Of a stretch of 64,000 bases of DNA, positions 27,986 to 35,783 are shown in pieces (position 1 is the stretch's first letter; the number at the start of each line of letters is the position of its first letter). A program made the position numbers and the translations under genes. The notes below the pieces were generated by a model that worked only from the letters and a program-made list of their open reading frames with translations, was not told the DNA's origin and made no database searches. The DNA comes from CALXVA01 sp944393025 (lineage in GTDB: Bacteria; Bacillota; Clostridia; TANB77; CAG-508), in the NCBI GenBank assembly GCA_963931445.1, contig OZ007016.1, positions 1,054,001 to 1,118,000 of the forward strand, written 5' to 3'.

Positions 27986-28027
27986 ATTGTAATACTTTAC
28001 GGGGGTAAAATCTCTAAATGTGGGGAT
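27978..28027. other. Element-element junction (attP-like site between tandem elements)
   Basis: Core TACGGGGGTAAAA at 27998-28010. CCCC (27980-27983) and GGGG (28022-28025) arms are part of an imperfect inverted repeat, symmetric about the G5 run, with 38 bases between them. The 50-base size and dyad fit attP of large serine integrases. It is formed entirely of element ends, so it represents the element's own joined ends. Confidence 0.85.
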
Positions 28028-28059
28028 AGTTATATCAATTTTTCAATATTTTAAATATA

Positions 28060-29367
28060 TTATATAAAATTATTAATAAATTCTATTAAAAATAATGGAA
28101 TGTTTAGGATTTTTCCATCTCTAGCCAAGTTGTTCATAGAAAATCTTATCGATAATTCATTATTATTCTTTTCATTATATCTTGTTAAGCTAATATTATT
28201 AGTTGTTTTATTTGATTTTACTTCTATAGGAATTATTTTGTTCTTAAACTGAATAATAAAATCAATCTCATGCCTATCAAATGTATAATAATTTGGAACC
28301 ATATTAAATGTACTGCATAACATATTTAGTACGAAATTCTCCGTAAATGCCCCTTTAAATTCTTCAAATAATCTGTCACCTTCTGCAACTATTCTGCTAT
28401 CTAAATTAGACATTCTTCTAAGTAAGCCGATATCGTTAATAAAAATCTTAAATGCACTTAAATCATTATATGCTTTTAAAGGAAAATCTGTTTTTGTTAA
28501 GTTATATACTTTATAAATTAGATTAGCATCATTTAACCAATTTAAAGCTGATTCATATTCTCTTGCTCTTGCACCCTCTTTAATTGTTTGATAAAGAAAT
28601 TTTTTATTTTCTTTTGCAAGTTGTGAAGGTATATTGTTCCAAATCGAAGAAATTTTGTTTGCTTCATTATTACTAGTATGTTTTGAAAAATCACTTTCAT
28701 ATGCTTTTAAAATATTTTCTTGAATATTATTTACTAATTCAATATTTTTTTCTTCTGTCCAAATTTTTACTGCTTCTGGCATACCACCAATTATGAAGTA
28801 AGCCTTTAATTTTTCTTCTAGTTGATTAAAAAATATATCAGGAATTGTTTCTACTTTTTCTATGTTTTTCATATATTCAACTAAATTTTCACAATTATCT
28901 GCAATTAAAAATTCAGTAAATGTCATCGGATACATATTTAAGAAATCAACCTTTCCAACTGGAAAAGATGTATGTGACAATCTTATTCCTAATAAGCTAC
29001 CTGCACAAGCAATATGATATTCATTTGCTTCTTCTTGAAAATATTTTAAACTATTTAATGCATTTGGACATTCTTGAATCTCATCAAAAATTATTAGTGT
29101 TTTTTCAGGAATTATAGCTTTCCCATATATAAATGACAACTGTTCTAAAATTCTCTTTGGGTCTTTGGTATTGCTAAATAAGTTATATAAGTCTTCATCA
29201 TGATCGAAGTTAAAGTATGCTACTCCTTCATAATTTTCTTCGCCAAATTGTTTTAAAATATACGTCTTTCCAATTTGTCTTGCACCTTTTAAAATTAGTG
29301 GTTTCCTATATTTACTTTCTTTCCATTTTATTAATTCTTCTAAAATAAACCTTTTCAAAAAAATCAT
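28060..29367 (-). CDS. AAA_14/DUF4143 ATP-binding protein, copy in element 1
   Basis: 435 residues with the same plan as 21400-22719: Walker A LKGARQIGKTYIL near residue 25, Walker B LIIFDEIQE near residue 88, ACAGSLLG sensor region, and C-terminal DUF4143 domain with DRHEIDFIIQFKNKIIPIEV. It ends 57 bases from the att core. The two ATPases are clearly related but well diverged, so the elements did not arise by a recent duplication of one another. Confidence 0.9.
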   Translation of the reverse strand: MIFLKRFILEELIKWKESKYRKPLILKGARQIGKTYILKQFGEENYEGVAYFNFDHDEDLYNLFSNTKDPKRILEQLSFIYGKAIIPEKTLIIFDEIQECPNALNSLKYFQEEANEYHIACAGSLLGIRLSHTSFPVGKVDFLNMYPMTFTEFLIADNCENLVEYMKNIEKVETIPDIFFNQLEEKLKAYFIIGGMPEAVKIWTEEKNIELVNNIQENILKAYESDFSKHTSNNEANKISSIWNNIPSQLAKENKKFLYQTIKEGARAREYESALNWLNDANLIYKVYNLTKTDFPLKAYNDLSAFKIFINDIGLLRRMSNLDSRIVAEGDRLFEEFKGAFTENFVLNMLCSTFNMVPNYYTFDRHEIDFIIQFKNKIIPIEVKSNKTTNNISLTRYNEKNNNELSIRFSMNNLARDGKILNIPLFLIEFINNFI

Positions 29368-29413
29368 CTCCTATAACTAGTATATGTTACTTTATACTAA
29401 TTATACATCTAAA

Positions 29414-29500
29414 ATCACACTTTTGCAAATAAATTTGAACAGTTCATCACATTTTTGCAAGTATTTTTGTAAAAAATATCACACTTTTGCAAATAAATTG
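29414..29500. promoter_or_regulatory. Three ATCACA-type direct repeats at 32-base period
   Basis: ATCACA starts at 29414, 29446 and 29478, each followed by YTTTTGCAA; spacing is exactly 32 bases. The array lies just upstream of the AAA ATPase gene and just downstream of the recombinase. It matches in design the array at 22872-22956. Confidence 0.65.
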
Positions 29501-29533
29501 TTTTTAAACATTTATATATTTGTGTGTTTTAAT

Positions 29534-31112
29534 TTATATTAATTTTTCAGCATCCACTTTCAAATCAAATTTTACAGTTTTATCACTATAAATCCATATC
29601 ATATCAATTATATTCTCTAAAACATATCTACTAGGAACTTCTGATGATATAATCTCTTCAAAATATTCCATTGCAGTTTTTAGTTTTTTTATTTTTTCTT
29701 TTGAAATTTCCAGTTCTGATTTATTTAGAATTTCTTGCAATTTTTCTATTTTATCTGTCTTTTCTAGTTCTAATTCCTTGTATGAATCTTCTATCATCTG
29801 TTTTTGACATTCATTGTTATTTCCTGCTAAATCTTTTATTTTCTGATTTAATAACACTTTATATTCTGCTTTTAATGTTTCAATTTCAAACTTAATTTTT
29901 TCTTTATTAGTTTCTTCTTTATTAGTTTTAATCTCAATCTCTATTTTATTTATCTCATCTTGATATTTTTCTTTAGTAAATTTTAGAAATTCTTTTAAAT
30001 GAATGATTATATCACTTTCCTTTATTTCATGGCATTTACATCTTGCTTTTCCATAAGTTCTATACTGTGAGCATTCATATCCTTTCTGCTTTTGCTTTCT
30101 ATTCATTGTAATTCCACTTACTCCAAAACCGCAATCGCCACATCTAATTAACCCTGAAAAAGCATAATTTCTTTTTCTTGTTCCAGCAGTAGTTTTTAAT
30201 TTTGCTTTTCTTTTTCGTATATTTTGTGCTAATTCAAAAGTCTCTTTTGAAATAATTGCCTCGTGATGATTTTCAAATACAAAATGTTCTTCTTCAGGAA
30301 GTTTTATTGCCCTACCCCTTATAGAAACTGTCTTCTTTTTGTGAGTTCTTAAATTTCCTGTATATACATCATTATTTAGGATATTACTTATCATATATAT
30401 TGACCATAGCTCTTGTACTGGATGTTTATATATTCTCCCTCTTTCTAAATGTTTTTGTCTGTAATATACTGATGGTGTTGGATAATTGTATTCACTATTT
30501 AAAATATCACAGATCTTCTTTCTGCCTAGTCCATCCTCAACATATAATTTGTATATTAGCTCTATAACTGGTCTAATTTCTTCATCCACATATAACTTTG
30601 TAACATCTTCTTTATCTTTTACATAACCATAATAATTCCCCATTACTAACCTTCCAGTTTTTTGTTTAGAATACATATGGTCTCTTGTTTTTCTTGAACA
30701 ATCTTTTACATATCTTTCATTAAACCAAGTTGTAATTCCAATAGTATCATCTCTATCATTTAAAACATCATAAGTTCCTCCCATTTCAGAAACTAAAATT
30801 AAGTTTTTCTGTATATTTTTGAATTCATCAATAAGTACCAAAACTTTTCCATTGTTTCTTCCTATTCTTGATAGGTCTTTAGCTATAACTACATCAATCT
30901 TACCTCCCTTTACTTTTTCTATCATCTTTGTGAATTCAGGTCTATTAAAGGTATATCCCGAAACATTGTCGTCTATGTAGAAGTCCTTATCTTCGATAAT
31001 CCAATTACGAGAGGATGCATATTCTTTAATGATTCTTTTTTGTTCCTCTATGCTCGAATAATTTTCTTTATCTTCATCACGACTTAATCTACAATATCCG
31101 TGCAACTATCAT
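29534..31112 (-). CDS. Large serine recombinase (integrase), read across a +1 shift at CGG
   Basis: About 526 residues: resolvase domain with catalytic Ser10 in GYCRLSRDED, DNVSGYTFNRPEF and KDLSRIGRNN; recombinase domain (about 165-270); zinc ribbon CGDCGFG ... CKCH; and a long C-terminal coiled coil. It integrates or excises DNA between att sites without host factors. The natural start is the ATG at 31112, just after GGAGGG: ATG ATA GTT GCA CGG. Here the in-frame CGG (first base 31100) must be passed by +1 to give MIVAGYCRLS; normal reading stops two codons on. A TTG at 31105 could start in the second frame but has poorer context. The short 31150-31365 ORF lies just upstream. Confidence 0.92.
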
Positions 31113-31149
31113 TTTCCCTCCTTTTGCCTGATATTGCTCTTGATCTATA

Positions 31150-31365
31150 TTAGCATACATTGTCTGATAATTCCACTTGTTTTGTAACTATTTTTTTAAG
31201 AACTTCGGGATAGTTCTCTTGACCTGCTACAAATATTCCTAACTTGTACTTTTGCTTCTTATATTTATTTATTTCTTCTTGTGTTTCCTGAGTTTTCAGC
31301 TCTTCTTTTGTTAGATAAATTTGTACATATTGTTCTTTTTGAATTTTTAAAATTGTACATTGCAT
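31150..31365 (-). CDS. Small accessory ORF upstream of the recombinase
   Basis: 71 residues, MQCTILKIQKEQYVQIYLTK to a YKLGIFVAGQENYPEVLKKI core. Short proteins of this kind often precede serine recombinases in Clostridia elements, but the role is unknown. 37 bases upstream of the recombinase ATG in the same direction, likely one transcript. Confidence 0.6.
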   Translation of the reverse strand: MQCTILKIQKEQYVQIYLTKEELKTQETQEEINKYKKQKYKLGIFVAGQENYPEVLKKIVTKQVELSDNVC

Positions 31366-31439
31366 TACTTTTAAACTCCTTCATAACACTTCTAATAAAT
31401 GTTATTCACAATAGAGATTGTCCTATCTCTCTATTTATT

Positions 31440-31545
31440 ATCTAGAAAAAATATTATATTTTTTCTAGATAACAAGGTTAAGTTTCCTTGGGCCGTGCAT
31501 ATTTGCGAAGCAAAATGCACATCTGGCGAAGCCACTTTCCTTATA
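31440..31545. repeat. Interspersed hairpin repeat, copy G with altered first stem
   Basis: The first stem is TATCTAGAAAAAATA with its complement TTTTTTCTAGATA instead of the usual TATTGTATAGG, but the following AACAAGGTTAAGTTTCCTTG, TTTGCGAAGCAAAA and GGCGAAGCCACTTTCCTTA are standard. The stem changed on both sides while pairing was kept, which suggests selection on structure. It lies in the 404-base gene-free stretch 31366-31769. Confidence 0.75.
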
Positions 31546-31680
31546 TAAATCCAAGTTGTTATGAAATTTTCTCATTTTTAAGAAAAAAATTTAAATTTTT
31601 TTCATTACATGATGCATTTTCTAGCGAATTTGTATAGTTTCTACAATTTAATAACTATAGCATGAAATATTCTAATTTTA

Positions 31681-31733
31681 AAATACACCTAAAATATTAG
31701 ACAAATTTTCTAATATCTTAGGTGTATTTTTTA
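31681..31733. terminator. Strong stem-loop after the HD hydrolase gene
   Basis: AAATACACCTAA...ATATTAGA pairs with TCTAATAT..TTAGGTGTATTT over about 20 base pairs with one small bulge. Both strands end in T-rich sequence, so it can act in both directions. It lies 37 bases past the HD hydrolase stop. Confidence 0.75.
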
Positions 31734-31769
31734 TTCACTTTAATATAAAATTGTAAGTTGTATAATTAT

Positions 31770-32411
31770 TTAAATTTTTCCTTCCCATTCATCATAAAAC
31801 TCTTTTAAAAATTCTTGCATATATTCATGTCTATGTTTTGCCATGTTTTTAGCTGTTTCTGTGTTCATTAAATCTTTTAATTTTAATAATTTTTCATAAA
31901 AATGGTTTATAGTTGTCCCAACATTTTCATAATATTCTTCAGCAGACATATTTTCTTTGTACTCCATATTTGGAATATGCATAGGTGTTTTATGACTTCC
32001 TCCATATGCAAATGTTCTACCAATACCAATTGCTCCAATGGCATCTAGTCTATCTGCATCTTGCACAATCTTCCCCTCTATTGTATCAGGTACAACTGTA
32101 TCTTTTCCTTTAAAAGATACTTGAGAAATAATATGACATATTTGTTCTATTTTTTTATTAGAGTACCCTAGGCTTTTCAAAAATGTTTTTGCATTATAAA
32201 ATGGTTCTTTTTCTTTTCCTATTAACTTATAATCATCAACATCATGCAACAATGCTCCTAAATAAACTAATTCTATATCACATTCTTCAAACTTTGTAAT
32301 ATACTTTGCTAAATTATATACTCTTAATGTATGATAAAAATCATGTCCACTAAAGTCCTTTTCAAAAAAATCTTTTACATATTCAATAGTTTTATCTATT
32401 ATATTTTCCAT
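31770..32411 (-). CDS. HD-domain phosphohydrolase
   Basis: 213 residues with HD metal ligands in GHDFYHTLRV and ALLHDVDDYK, and the later VQDADRLDAIGAIGIGRTF, typical of the YedJ-like HD hydrolase group. HD enzymes hydrolyse phosphate esters of nucleotides. Substrate unknown. Third in a probable minus-strand operon after GNAT and ITPase genes. Confidence 0.88.
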   Translation of the reverse strand: MENIIDKTIEYVKDFFEKDFSGHDFYHTLRVYNLAKYITKFEECDIELVYLGALLHDVDDYKLIGKEKEPFYNAKTFLKSLGYSNKKIEQICHIISQVSFKGKDTVVPDTIEGKIVQDADRLDAIGAIGIGRTFAYGGSHKTPMHIPNMEYKENMSAEEYYENVGTTINHFYEKLLKLKDLMNTETAKNMAKHRHEYMQEFLKEFYDEWEGKI

Positions 32412-32518
32412 ATCTTATTTCTCCTCTCAACTTACTATCTTTTACTACGACTATATATTAAAATACAGATGATTTTACCTTTATTATCTGCTCTATTTAT
32501 TAGACGTTATTAAGATAA

Positions 32519-33092
32519 TTACTGATGCTCATACCATTTTGCAAATTCTTGCATTGCTTGTACTGAACCATCAACTTTTCTTCTATTTTCTCTTTCTTCT
32601 GAATCCATCTCCGCCAATGTTTTATCAAATCCTTCTGGTTTAAAAATATACCATAAGTCTGACCATTTTTCTTCCCTATTTAAACCTAAAATTTCATTTG
32701 ACAAATTTCCGTGGATGTTTTCCATAAAAATAGTGTATTTCTTTTCCATCATGATATGCCAAACATTCATTAAATGCACATTTTCTATTTTCTTTTCCTT
32801 CCATTAACTTTAATATTCCTTTTATTCCTATTGTATCTAATGAAAAGTTTACAAATGCTCTTGGAAATCCATTTAATTCTTCAATTCTAAAATCTGTATC
32901 CAGTGCTATACAAGGTCTTTTTACTATTTCAAAAGCTTCCTTTACTTTTGCTGTTGCTATTTCTTTTATATCATCACTTCTAGGTTCATCTAATTCATAA
33001 TTAAATGTTGTAAATTTTAGATTTTTAAAATATTTTTCAGCTGATTTTATTTTTCCAGTATTATGTGTTACAAAAATAATTTCTTCTTTCAT
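32519..33092 (-). CDS. ITP/XTP pyrophosphatase-like (RdgB/HAM1), read across a +1 shift at CGG
   Basis: About 191 residues. N-terminus IIFVTHNTGKIKSAEKYF is the HAM1 signature, LDTDFRIEELNGFPRAFV the active-site region, and REEKWSDLWYIFKPEGF the C-terminus. It hydrolyses non-canonical purine NTPs to monophosphate. The frame moves at the in-frame CGG whose first base is 32711 (CCA CGG AAA): skipping C gives HPGNLSNEILG. The span is one base over a multiple of three. The start ATG at 33092 is chosen because GGAGG is 5 bases upstream; the upstream TTG overlaps that site. Confidence 0.85.
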
Positions 33093-33111
33093 TATAGCCT
33101 CCAATTACTTT

Positions 33112-33687
33112 TTATCTAATATTTTTATTTCTAATGTAGTCTCCTTTAAATTCATTTTCTAATATATCCATATGTAACTTATCATAATATTTTCCATTCA
33201 AAAATATTTGTTCTCTACTACAACCAGTATCTTTAAAACCACATTTCAAATAGCACTTATGAGCTCTTTCATTTATAGCAAGAAGATCCAACCTTATACT
33301 ATGTAAATTAAGATATTTAAAGCCATATTCTAGTAACAACTTTATAGCTTCTGTGCCATATCCATTACTTCTAAAATCTTTATCTCCGATAAATATGCCA
33401 AGTACGGCACTTCTTTCAATCCAATTAAAATGTTCTAACCCGATAGTTCCAATCAATTTATTATCTTTCGATTCAATAATATTAAAATTTCTATTTTCTG
33501 TATTTTTAGCTGAATTCTCAAGCCACTCTTTTTCTCTAACTATTGTTGTTATTTGTCCACTTCTTCCAGTATAGTCTGTTACTTGAAAATCATTCATCCA
33601 TTCTGTAAATTTTTCTAATTCTTCATCTGTTGTTCCTTTTGGCGATAAATATATTCTATCTCCAATCAATTTCTTAAAAAATTGCAT
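33112..33687 (-). CDS. RimJ/RimL-type GNAT acetyltransferase
   Basis: 191 residues. The N-terminal IGDRIYLSPKGTTDEELEKF and the acetyl-CoA binding loop KDFRSNGYGTEAIKLLLEYG, followed by the NERAHKCYLKCGF motif, mark the RimJ/RimL branch that acetylates protein N-termini or small amines. Substrate unknown. 20 bases before the ITPase gene. Confidence 0.85.
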   Translation of the reverse strand: MQFFKKLIGDRIYLSPKGTTDEELEKFTEWMNDFQVTDYTGRSGQITTIVREKEWLENSAKNTENRNFNIIESKDNKLIGTIGLEHFNWIERSAVLGIFIGDKDFRSNGYGTEAIKLLLEYGFKYLNLHSIRLDLLAINERAHKCYLKCGFKDTGCSREQIFLNGKYYDKLHMDILENEFKGDYIRNKNIR

Positions 33688-33707
33688 ATTTATTCCTCCT
33701 CTACAAC

Positions 33708-33953
33708 TTAATTTTCATTAATTATTATGCTTTCAAAAAATCTTTCTTGAAATTCAGTTAATGCTCTTATTGCATCATTAGAGTATTCTTTTCCTTCTGG
33801 TACTATAACTAGTTTATCATCATTATCATTAGTTCTATGAATTACTGCTATACATTTTCCTTTAAATGTATCTATAGGTGCAAATACTCCTAATACATAG
33901 CTATCTAATTCAGCTCCATCACCACTAATAGTATCTGGTACATATCCATATTA
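33708..33953 (-). pseudogene. Remnant of an inorganic-pyrophosphatase-like gene, N-terminus deleted
   Basis: The reading GYVPDTISGDGAELDSYVLG and IAVIHRTNDNDDKLVIVPEG to FQERFFES is the C-terminal two thirds of a small inorganic diphosphatase-like protein. The 5' part is gone. At 33953 it is joined directly to the start of another gene (a copy of 27329-27634), so a deletion fused two cargo genes out of frame. Confidence 0.7.
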
Positions 33954-34102
33954 AGACTTGCTAACTTTTCTTCTCTTGCTTTAAATATTATTTCTAACAT
34001 ATTTTTTCTCTTACCATCCATTTTAATATCACCTCCACTTGGTGTGTGATATTAACTCTGTTTGAATTTTTATGCAAGTCTTTTAATAAAAAATATTCTA
34101 TA
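33954..34102 (-). pseudogene. 5' fragment and leader of the small helical protein gene
   Basis: Matches 27566-27720 of element 2: the first 23 or so codons (MDGKRRKNMLEIIFKAREEK), the ribosome-binding-site inverted repeat at 34025-34053 and about 50 upstream bases. The rest of the gene is deleted. Confidence 0.8.
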
Positions 34103-34570
34103 TTAAATATTTATTTCCATTACTCTTCTTTGAGTTGTTAGACCTTGATTTTCGTAGAATTTCATTGCTTCTTCATTTAGTTCCCAACAATTTAATTCTA
34201 ACCTTAAACAATTATTTTCTTTTGCAATTTCTTTTGCCTTTTCTATTAATGAACGACCTATTCCATTCCTTCTATATTCTTGTTTAACACATATTTCATT
34301 TATCCATAAAACTTTTATATTTTTTAAATTAGTATGATCATTTATTTCTCTTACTTTACAAATTATAATGCCTACAGCAACTTGTTTGTCTTCAGCTATT
34401 AAAATAATGTTACTTTCATCTTGAATCATTTCTTCTAAATTACTTTTAATTTCTTCGTGTGATTTAATTTTAAACACATCTGGTCTTTTTTCAATATGCA
34501 GTTTAGCTACTTCATATAATAATGGTATCACTTGTATTATGTCATTTTTATTTAATTGTCTTATATTCAT
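34103..34570 (-). CDS. GNAT N-acetyltransferase
   Basis: 155 residues with the GNAT core: IRQLNKNDIIQVIPLL start, WINEICVKQEYRRNGIGRSL acetyl-CoA loop (RxxGxG) and ELNCWELNEEAMKFYENQG. Substrate unknown. It is located exactly between two segments that are contiguous in element 2, so it was inserted or exchanged as a unit there. Confidence 0.88.
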   Translation of the reverse strand: MNIRQLNKNDIIQVIPLLYEVAKLHIEKRPDVFKIKSHEEIKSNLEEMIQDESNIILIAEDKQVAVGIIICKVREINDHTNLKNIKVLWINEICVKQEYRRNGIGRSLIEKAKEIAKENNCLRLELNCWELNEEAMKFYENQGLTTQRRVMEINI

Positions 34571-34584
34571 AATATTGTATCTCC

Positions 34585-34959
34585 TTACTTATTTTTTCTC
34601 CACTCTTTCTTTAATTCATTTTCTTCTCTTTCATCAACATGTTCTTGCTCAACGTCTATCAAATATACTTTATTTTCAAATTTTCCTTTTTTATTATTTT
34701 TTATTTTTCTAGCTCTCTCAACATCTTCTAATGAAATATTTCTTAATTTGATTATTGCACTAATAACTTCCATTAAATCTGCAAGTTCCTCCACAGAATG
34801 TTCCTCTATAAATTCATGAGCTTCTTCAAATAACTTTTTATCTAGTTCTTGCAAATATTCATCATCATTTAAGATTTTATAATTTGCTTTTCTACCTTTC
34901 ATCTTATTAATTTCTTCTGGTATTTTATCTCTAACTAATTTATTATAAACATATTTCAT
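34585..34959 (-). CDS. MazG-like nucleoside triphosphate pyrophosphohydrolase
   Basis: 124 residues: YNKLVRDKIPEEINKMKG start, then an all-alpha NTP-PPase core with the EExxE pattern (FEEAHEFIEEHSVEE) and ELADLMEVISAI as the metal-binding second half. The family cleaves pyrophosphate from NTPs or related compounds. Intact version of the gene truncated at 27731-27985. It lies 14 bases upstream of the GNAT gene and is the first gene inside the right end of element 1. Confidence 0.88.
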   Translation of the reverse strand: MKYVYNKLVRDKIPEEINKMKGRKANYKILNDDEYLQELDKKLFEEAHEFIEEHSVEELADLMEVISAIIKLRNISLEDVERARKIKNNKKGKFENKVYLIDVEQEHVDEREENELKKEWRKNK

Positions 34960-35327
34960 ACTATCACTCCAATTTTTCTATATTATAGAACATCTGTTTT
35001 TTGTTTGTCAATAGCTTTTATTATTTTAATTTTATATCTAATATGTTTAATTACAATTTGCATACAAGCTAGTCCAATCGAAATTACTATAATCTCTGTC
35101 ATTTTTTAGTCTACAGTTATTTTTATTATATCTTTTATTATTATTATTTATTATATCTTTAGCATTTTTGTTAATAGGTATAAAAGGTAAGCGATTGCCT
35201 CACATTCGCTTTCTAAGCCATTTTTATTCTACATTTGGCAAATGTATCGTATAATATAACATTTTTAAGATTTGACTAATTTTTCATACTGAAAATTTAA
35301 GCAATATCAAGCCTTTTCATATTTTAT

Positions 35328-35450
35328 GGTTGAAAAAGAATTGTTATTTGGCTAGGCGAGCAAGTTTGAAATCAATGAGGCGTGCTCTTGCACGTTGATT
35401 TGATTTCAAACGTAGTCTCAACAACGCCAAATGGCAATTATCTTTCAACC
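35328..35450. ncRNA. 123-base strongly structured sequence at the element end
   Basis: GGTTGAAAAAGAATTGTT.. (35328-35352) pairs over 25 bases with the segment 35426-35450, with G-U wobbles preserved. Inside lie GTTTGAAATCAA (35364-35375) with TTGATTTCAAAC (35400-35411), and an apical CGTGC-TCTT-GCACG stem (35381-35394). Wobble-tolerant pairing suggests RNA. It sits against the att site in the gene-free stretch 34960-35437, of which the rest (34960-35327) holds nothing I recognise. It could be a small RNA, terminator or DNA-level recombination signal. Confidence 0.55.
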
Positions 35451-35500
35451 TTCCCCAAATTGAAAGACTTTACGGGGGTAAAATCTCCTGGGTGTGAAAA
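35451..35500. other. Attachment site, element 1 / peroxiredoxin N-terminal junction
   Basis: Core TACGGGGGTAAAA at 35471-35483; the left half (CCCC at 35453-35456, AAATTGAAAGACTT) is element sequence matching 27980-27998; the right half (TCTCCTGGGTGTGA) is peroxiredoxin. Confidence 0.85.
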
Positions 35501-35623
35501 TAATACTACCCATCTTCCTTTATAATCATTTAATGATATATTCCCCATAGTTGTTGTAGCTTCAAATTCAGGTGCCATTTGTCCTATTTTTACATTTCCA
35601 TTCATCATCACTTCATAATCCAT
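35474..35623 (-). pseudogene. Peroxiredoxin N-terminal part, 5' fragment of the interrupted gene
   Basis: Encodes the first 51 residues: MDYEVMMNGNVKIGQMAPEF, then MGNISLNDYKGRWVVLFSHP and GDFTPV. After this the normal gene has CTTE with the peroxidatic Cys, now at 21234. Element sequence adds a short out-of-family tail (KSFNLGKVER) then stops. AAAGGAG lies 9 bases before the ATG at 35623, so it may still be expressed as a truncated, inactive product. Confidence 0.92.
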
Positions 35624-35783
35624 AAAATATAACTCCTTTCAAGTTTTTATACAAAACTAAAACTTTTGTATATTTTATGATTTGAATTAAAATAATGTTC
35701 CCTAATTTTTTATCATAAATTATTGTTATTTTATATAATTTATAGTAAAATTGTCTATAATAAATTATGAAAGGAGAAAATGT

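Larger units (their letters stand above)
21236..28003. mobile_element. Serine-recombinase integrative element 2 (recombinase-deleted)
   Basis: About 6.8 kb between two att cores. It carries a 3' scrap of the serine recombinase gene, an AAA/DUF4143 ATPase, a GT2 glycosyltransferase, a PHP phosphoesterase, a dNMP-kinase-like gene, a nucleoside deoxyribosyltransferase, a ParB-like protein, a small unknown protein and a truncated NTP pyrophosphohydrolase. It shares both ends and several segments with element 1, so both descend from one family. Without its own recombinase it would depend on element 1 for excision. Confidence 0.85.
28003..35476. mobile_element. Serine-recombinase integrative element 1
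   Basis: About 7.5 kb between att cores, carrying the AAA/DUF4143 ATPase, intact serine recombinase (with a CGG site), its small accessory ORF, HD hydrolase, ITPase, two GNAT acetyltransferases, an inorganic-pyrophosphatase-like scrap, an intact MazG-like NTP pyrophosphohydrolase and a large structured sequence at the right end. It lies directly between element 2 and the 5' part of the peroxiredoxin gene. No conjugation genes are present, so it is not self-transmissible by known means. Confidence 0.87.

Noticed and set aside
22872..29500. Short evenly spaced direct repeats as a mini CRISPR
   Set aside because: Only three units each, spacers of 13-14 bases, no cas genes and units of unequal sequence. 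Operator or iteron arrays fit better.
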